NCBI RefSeq assembly: GCF_013376005.1
Contig: NZ_JABMJK010000022.1
Span: 1-64,000 of the forward strand
Length of the DNA stretch: 64,000 nt
Origin: Duganella sp. SG902
GTDB taxonomy: Bacteria; Pseudomonadota; Gammaproteobacteria; Burkholderiales; Burkholderiaceae_D
Direction of reading: 5' to 3'
Below are positions 60,883-64,000 of the stretch, piece by piece; the stretch's first letter is position 1; every line of letters begins with the position of its first letter. Under the pieces are notes generated by a model, which saw nothing but the letters and a program-made list of their open reading frames with translations, did not search any database and was not told the origin of the DNA. A program made the position numbers and the translations under genes.

Positions 60883-62966
60883 ATTTTTTACAGACGATGC
60901 TAACGGAGATCCGTCGCCACAAGTTTGCCACGCCGGCGTTCCTGCTGATCATCCTGGCGATGATCATGCTGCCGCTGCCGCCGATATTGCTGGACGTGAT
61001 GTTCACCTTCAATATCGTGCTGGCGCTGATCGTGATCCTGGGCTCGGTGTCGGTGCGCCGGCCGCTGGACTTCTCGGTGTTCCCGACCGTGCTGCTGGCC
61101 ACCACCATGCTGCGCCTGACGCTGAACGTGGCGTCCACCCGGGTGGTGCTGCTGCACGGCCATGAGGGCACGGCCGCCGCCGGCCACGTGATCGAGGCCT
61201 TCGGCAACGTGGTGGTGGGCGGCAACTACGTGGTCGGCATCGTGGTGTTCGTGATCCTGATGATCATCAACTTCATGGTGGTGACCAAGGGCGCCGAGCG
61301 CATTTCGGAAGTATCGGCGCGCTTCACGCTGGACGCCTTGCCGGGCAAGCAGATGGCGATTGACGCCGACCTCAACGCCGGCCTGATCAACCAGGAAAAA
61401 GCCCAGCAGCGCCGCCTGGAAGTGGCCTCCGAGGCCGACTTCTACGGCGCCATGGACGGCGCCTCCAAGTTCGTGCGCGGCGATGCCGTGGCCTCGATCC
61501 TGATCCTGATCATCAACATGGTCGGCGGCGTGGCGATTGGCGCGCTGATGCAGGACATGTCGTTCGGCGACGCCTTCAAGCAATACGCGCTGCTGACCAT
61601 CGGTGACGGCCTGGTGGCGCAAATCCCGGCGCTGCTGCTGTCGGCCGCAGCCGCCATCCTGGTGACCCGCATCTCGGACTCGGGCGACTTCGAACAGCAG
61701 GTGGGCAGCCAGGTGCTGACCTCGCCGCAGGTGATGTTCAGCGCGGCCGGCATGATGATCGTGCTGGCCCTGGTGCCGGGCATGCCGTGGCAGATGTTCG
61801 GGCCGTTCGCGCTGGTGCTGGCCTACGTCGGCTGGAAGCTGCTGAACCGGGTGCAAAAGCCCGAGACCAACAACCTTGACGCCATCGAGGCCGCGCTGCG
61901 CGAAGACCGCGCGCCCGAGCTCGACTGGTACAGCCTGCCGGCCGTGCAGCCGCTGCAGATCGCGGTCGGCTACAAGCTGGTGAGCCTGATCGACAAGGCG
62001 CATGGCGAGCCGCTGACCAAGCGCGTCAAGGGCGTGCGTCAGAGCCTGTCGGAAGCCATGGGCCTGCTGCTGCCGCCGATCGGCGTGCGTGACGACCTGG
62101 GCCTGAAGCCGACCCAGTACTCGGTGATCTTGTCGGGCAGCGTGGTGGCGCAGGCGGAAGTGTTCGCCGACCGCCTGATGGCGATCGCCTCGCCCAACGT
62201 GTACGGCCAGATCGACGGCATCCCCGGCATCGAGCCGGCCTACGGCATGCCGGTGACGTGGATCGAGACCAGCGAGAAGGCCAACGCGCTGGGGCTGGGC
62301 TACCAGGTGGTGGAGGCGCCGAGCGCGATCGCCACCCACCTGTCCAAGCTGATCCGCGAATACCTGCCCGAGCTGTTCCGTCACGAGGACGTGCCGGCGC
62401 TGCTGGAGCGCCTGACGGCGATCTCGCCCAAGCTGGCGGCCGCGCTGGACAAGGCGCTGACCCACACCCAGCTGCTGCGCGTGTTCCGGGTGCTGCTGGC
62501 GGAAAACGTCTCTCTGAAGGACATCGTGCCGATCGCCACCACGCTGGTGGACAGCTCGGAAACCACCAAGGACCCGATCCTGCTGGCGGCCGAGGTGCGT
62601 TGCGCGCTGCGGCGTCAGATCGTCACCAGCCTGTTCGGCCAGAAGACCGAGATGCAAGCCTTCAACCTGGGCGGCGACCTGGAAAACATGCTGCTTGGCT
62701 CGCTGAACCAGGCGCGCCAGAGCGGCAAGGTGGTGCTGGACAACTACCCGATCGATCCGCACCTGCTGGCGCAGCTGCAGGTCAACATGCCGGTGGCGCG
62801 CGAGCAGATGAAGCAGCAGGCCACGCCGCCGCTGCTGCTGGTGCTGCCGCAGATCCGCCCCTTGCTGGCGCGCTACGCGCGCCTGTTCGCGCCGGGCCTG
62901 CACGTACTGTCCTACAACGAAATCCCGGAAAACCGCGAAGTCAGCATCATCGGCACCGTCGGCTAA
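60879..62966 (+). CDS. flhA: flagellar export gate protein FlhA
   Basis: This 695-residue protein forms the nonameric export gate ring. The N-half has eight predicted helices and the FHIPEP-like stretch (LDFSVFPTVLLATTMLRLTLNVASTRVVL) and KGAERISEVSARFTLDALPGKQMAIDADLNAG. The cytoplasmic C-half (about 345-690) binds chaperones and includes YSVILSGSVVAQAEVFADRLMAI, PAYGMPVTWIE and SPKLAAALDKALTHTQLLRVFRVLLAENVSLKDI. The start is a GTG in a GTGA overlap with flhB. Its stop codon is part of a 96-bp perfect palindrome. Confidence 0.97.
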   Translation: MNFLQTMLTEIRRHKFATPAFLLIILAMIMLPLPPILLDVMFTFNIVLALIVILGSVSVRRPLDFSVFPTVLLATTMLRLTLNVASTRVVLLHGHEGTAAAGHVIEAFGNVVVGGNYVVGIVVFVILMIINFMVVTKGAERISEVSARFTLDALPGKQMAIDADLNAGLINQEKAQQRRLEVASEADFYGAMDGASKFVRGDAVASILILIINMVGGVAIGALMQDMSFGDAFKQYALLTIGDGLVAQIPALLLSAAAAILVTRISDSGDFEQQVGSQVLTSPQVMFSAAGMMIVLALVPGMPWQMFGPFALVLAYVGWKLLNRVQKPETNNLDAIEAALREDRAPELDWYSLPAVQPLQIAVGYKLVSLIDKAHGEPLTKRVKGVRQSLSEAMGLLLPPIGVRDDLGLKPTQYSVILSGSVVAQAEVFADRLMAIASPNVYGQIDGIPGIEPAYGMPVTWIETSEKANALGLGYQVVEAPSAIATHLSKLIREYLPELFRHEDVPALLERLTAISPKLAAALDKALTHTQLLRVFRVLLAENVSLKDIVPIATTLVDSSETTKDPILLAAEVRCALRRQIVTSLFGQKTEMQAFNLGGDLENMLLGSLNQARQSGKVVLDNYPIDPHLLAQLQVNMPVAREQMKQQATPPLLLVLPQIRPLLARYARLFAPGLHVLSYNEIPENREVSIIGTVG

Positions 62967-63060
62967 CTCCGGGGTCAGGTCCTCCATTTCTACACGAGCC
63001 CAGCGGTAGGCGCGCCTACCGCTGGGCTCGTGTAGAAATGGAGGACCTGACCCCGGAGTT
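62965..63060. repeat. perfect 96-bp palindrome between convergent stop codons
   Basis: The two 48-bp arms are exact inverted copies with no spacer, meeting at 63012/63013 within GGTAGGCGCGCCTACC. The arm opens AACTCCGGGGTCAGGTC. The symmetry stops at 62964/63061. The left end uses two bases of the flhA stop TAA, the right end one base of the chrA stop on the opposite strand. The GACCTGACCCC ends recall REP-type elements seen in many proteobacteria (recollection, not a search). It may act as a bidirectional terminator, though no U-run follows. Confidence 0.97.
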
Positions 63061-64000
63061 TATGCAAGCAGGCCGAGCAGGGCGCTGACGAGGATCACCG
63101 GGATCACGCCGCGCTTGTAGCGGAAGAGCGCCACGCCGGCCGCCAGGCCGATCAACGCCGCCGGCCATTCGAAGCGGCCGTGCCAGCCCGCCGGCCACAG
63201 GGTGTGCCACGCGAAGAACAGCGCCAGGTTGAGGATCACCCCCACCACCGCCGCCGTGATCGCGGTCAGCGGCGCGGTGAATTTGAGCTTGCCATGGGTC
63301 GATTCGATGAACGGCCCGCCCAGCAGGATGAACAGGAACGATGGCAGGAAGGTGAAGTAGGTCGCCACCGCCGCCGCCAGCGCGCCCGCCGCCAGCAAGG
63401 CCTGCGGCCCGAGGAAGGCGGTGTTCCAGCCACCCGCGAATCCGACGTACGACACCACCATGATCAGCGGCCCCGGCGTGGTCTCGCCCAGCGCCAGCCC
63501 GTCCATCATCTGCGCCGCGCTCAGCCACTGGTGCTGCTCCACCGCGCCCTGGAATACGTAGGGCAGCACGGCGTAGGCGCCGCCGAAGGTCAGCATGGCG
63601 GCCTTGCTGAAGAACCACGCCATTTGCGTCAACACGCCTTGTTGGCCGAACATGGCCAGCAGCAGCGACATCGCGCCCAGCCACAGCAGCAGATGCACGC
63701 CCAGCACCAGCCAGAAGCGCGGCCAGCGGAAGCGCGCGTGCGCCGGCGGCGGGGTGTCGTCGTCGATCAGCGCCGGCGCATGGGCGCCGCCGGCCTGGCC
63801 GTGGCCGCCGCCGCCGCTGAAGCGCCGCGGCGCCAGCCAGCCGGTGAGGGCGGCCATCAGCACGATCAGCGGGAACGGCGCCCGCAGCACGAAGATGGCG
63901 ATGAAGGCCAGCGCCGCCACGGCCCACTGCCAGCCGTTGCGCAGCGCGCGCGAGCCGACCCGCCACGCCGCGTGCAGCACCAGCGCGGTCACGGCCGGCT
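63060..64000 (-). CDS. chrA: chromate transporter ChrA, C-terminal part (runs off the window)
   Basis: At least 310 residues are visible, and the frame stays open to the window end, so the N-terminus is missing. The visible part has a domain with LTFGGAYAVLPYVFQGAVEQHQWLSAAQMMDGLALGETTPGPLIMVVSYVGFAGG, the second-half signature of long-chain ChrA, then LPSFLFILLGGPFIES and about six helices. ChrA expels chromate (by exchange or gradient coupling). A Gly/His-rich loop (about 60-85) lies between the halves. The GTG at 63992 is not taken as the start. It converges with flhA across the palindrome. Confidence 0.9.
   Translation of the reverse strand, partial: PAVTALVLHAAWRVGSRALRNGWQWAVAALAFIAIFVLRAPFPLIVLMAALTGWLAPRRFSGGGGHGQAGGAHAPALIDDDTPPPAHARFRWPRFWLVLGVHLLLWLGAMSLLLAMFGQQGVLTQMAWFFSKAAMLTFGGAYAVLPYVFQGAVEQHQWLSAAQMMDGLALGETTPGPLIMVVSYVGFAGGWNTAFLGPQALLAAGALAAAVATYFTFLPSFLFILLGGPFIESTHGKLKFTAPLTAITAAVVGVILNLALFFAWHTLWPAGWHGRFEWPAALIGLAAGVALFRYKRGVIPVILVSALLGLLA

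Noticed and set aside
63060..63992. Complete 310-residue ChrA starting at the GTG at 63992
   Set aside because: The frame stays open to the window edge and only the second half signature of long ChrA is visible, so the gene is cut by the window.

Overview
The window is GC-rich DNA, densely coded with short intergenic gaps. It most likely comes from a betaproteobacterium of the Oxalobacteraceae type (Massilia, Duganella or Janthinobacterium relatives). That placement rests on codon use, the recC-recB-recD order, short palindromic repeats of the ATTCCC-N8-GGGAAT kind, and the style of the large soluble HAMP-repeat kinases. It is an inference, not a database result.

Left part (1-11.3 kb): signalling genes. 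A leftward operon encodes a REC-GGDEF-EAL protein, a 1631-residue soluble hybrid histidine kinase with six near-identical 92-residue HAMP units, a GAF domain and three receiver domains, and a CheR-like protein whose methyltransferase motifs are degraded. A divergent gene encodes a membrane CHASE-PAS hybrid kinase with receiver and Hpt domains.

11.3-31.1 kb: housekeeping and accessory genes. These are the recC-recB-recD recombination nuclease operon, a PBP7-type endopeptidase, a Mop-domain protein and a sulfate-binding protein, a GNAT acetyltransferase, a class II glutamine amidotransferase, a degenerate EAL protein, a small secreted TonB-C protein, a YcbK-type peptidase, an amino-acid ABC binding protein and permease without an ATPase, and a PAS-GGDEF-EAL protein.

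31.1-63.0 kb: one nearly complete flagellar locus. Leftward are fliE-F-G-H-I-J, fliD-S-T-K-L-fliA-motA-motB-flgM-flgN plus a separate FlgJ-type glucosaminidase, then flgB-C-D-E-F-G-H-I-J-K-L and one uncharacterised axial-like gene. flgA is rightward, and so are fliM-like-fliN-fliP-fliQ-fliR-flhB-flhA. The run fliD-S-T-K-L-fliA-motA-motB matches the lafB-C-D-E-F-S-T-U order of lateral (Flag-2 type) flagella, and fliO, flhF, flhG and che genes are absent. No flagellin gene and no LafK-type sigma-54 regulator lie in the window. Together the genes encode basal body, export gate, ATPase complex, hook, cap, chaperones, stator and the FliA/FlgM checkpoint.

Right edge: flhA and a convergent chrA (chromate transporter, cut by the window end) are separated by a perfect 96-bp palindrome that touches both stop codons. 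The most unusual items are this palindrome, the lateral-type flagellar layout with a split FlgJ, a FliM-like protein without the usual CheY-binding motif and an NPEH FlhB, the EF-hand-like loop in FliD, the HAMP-repeat kinase paired with a degraded CheR, and the degenerate EAL protein.
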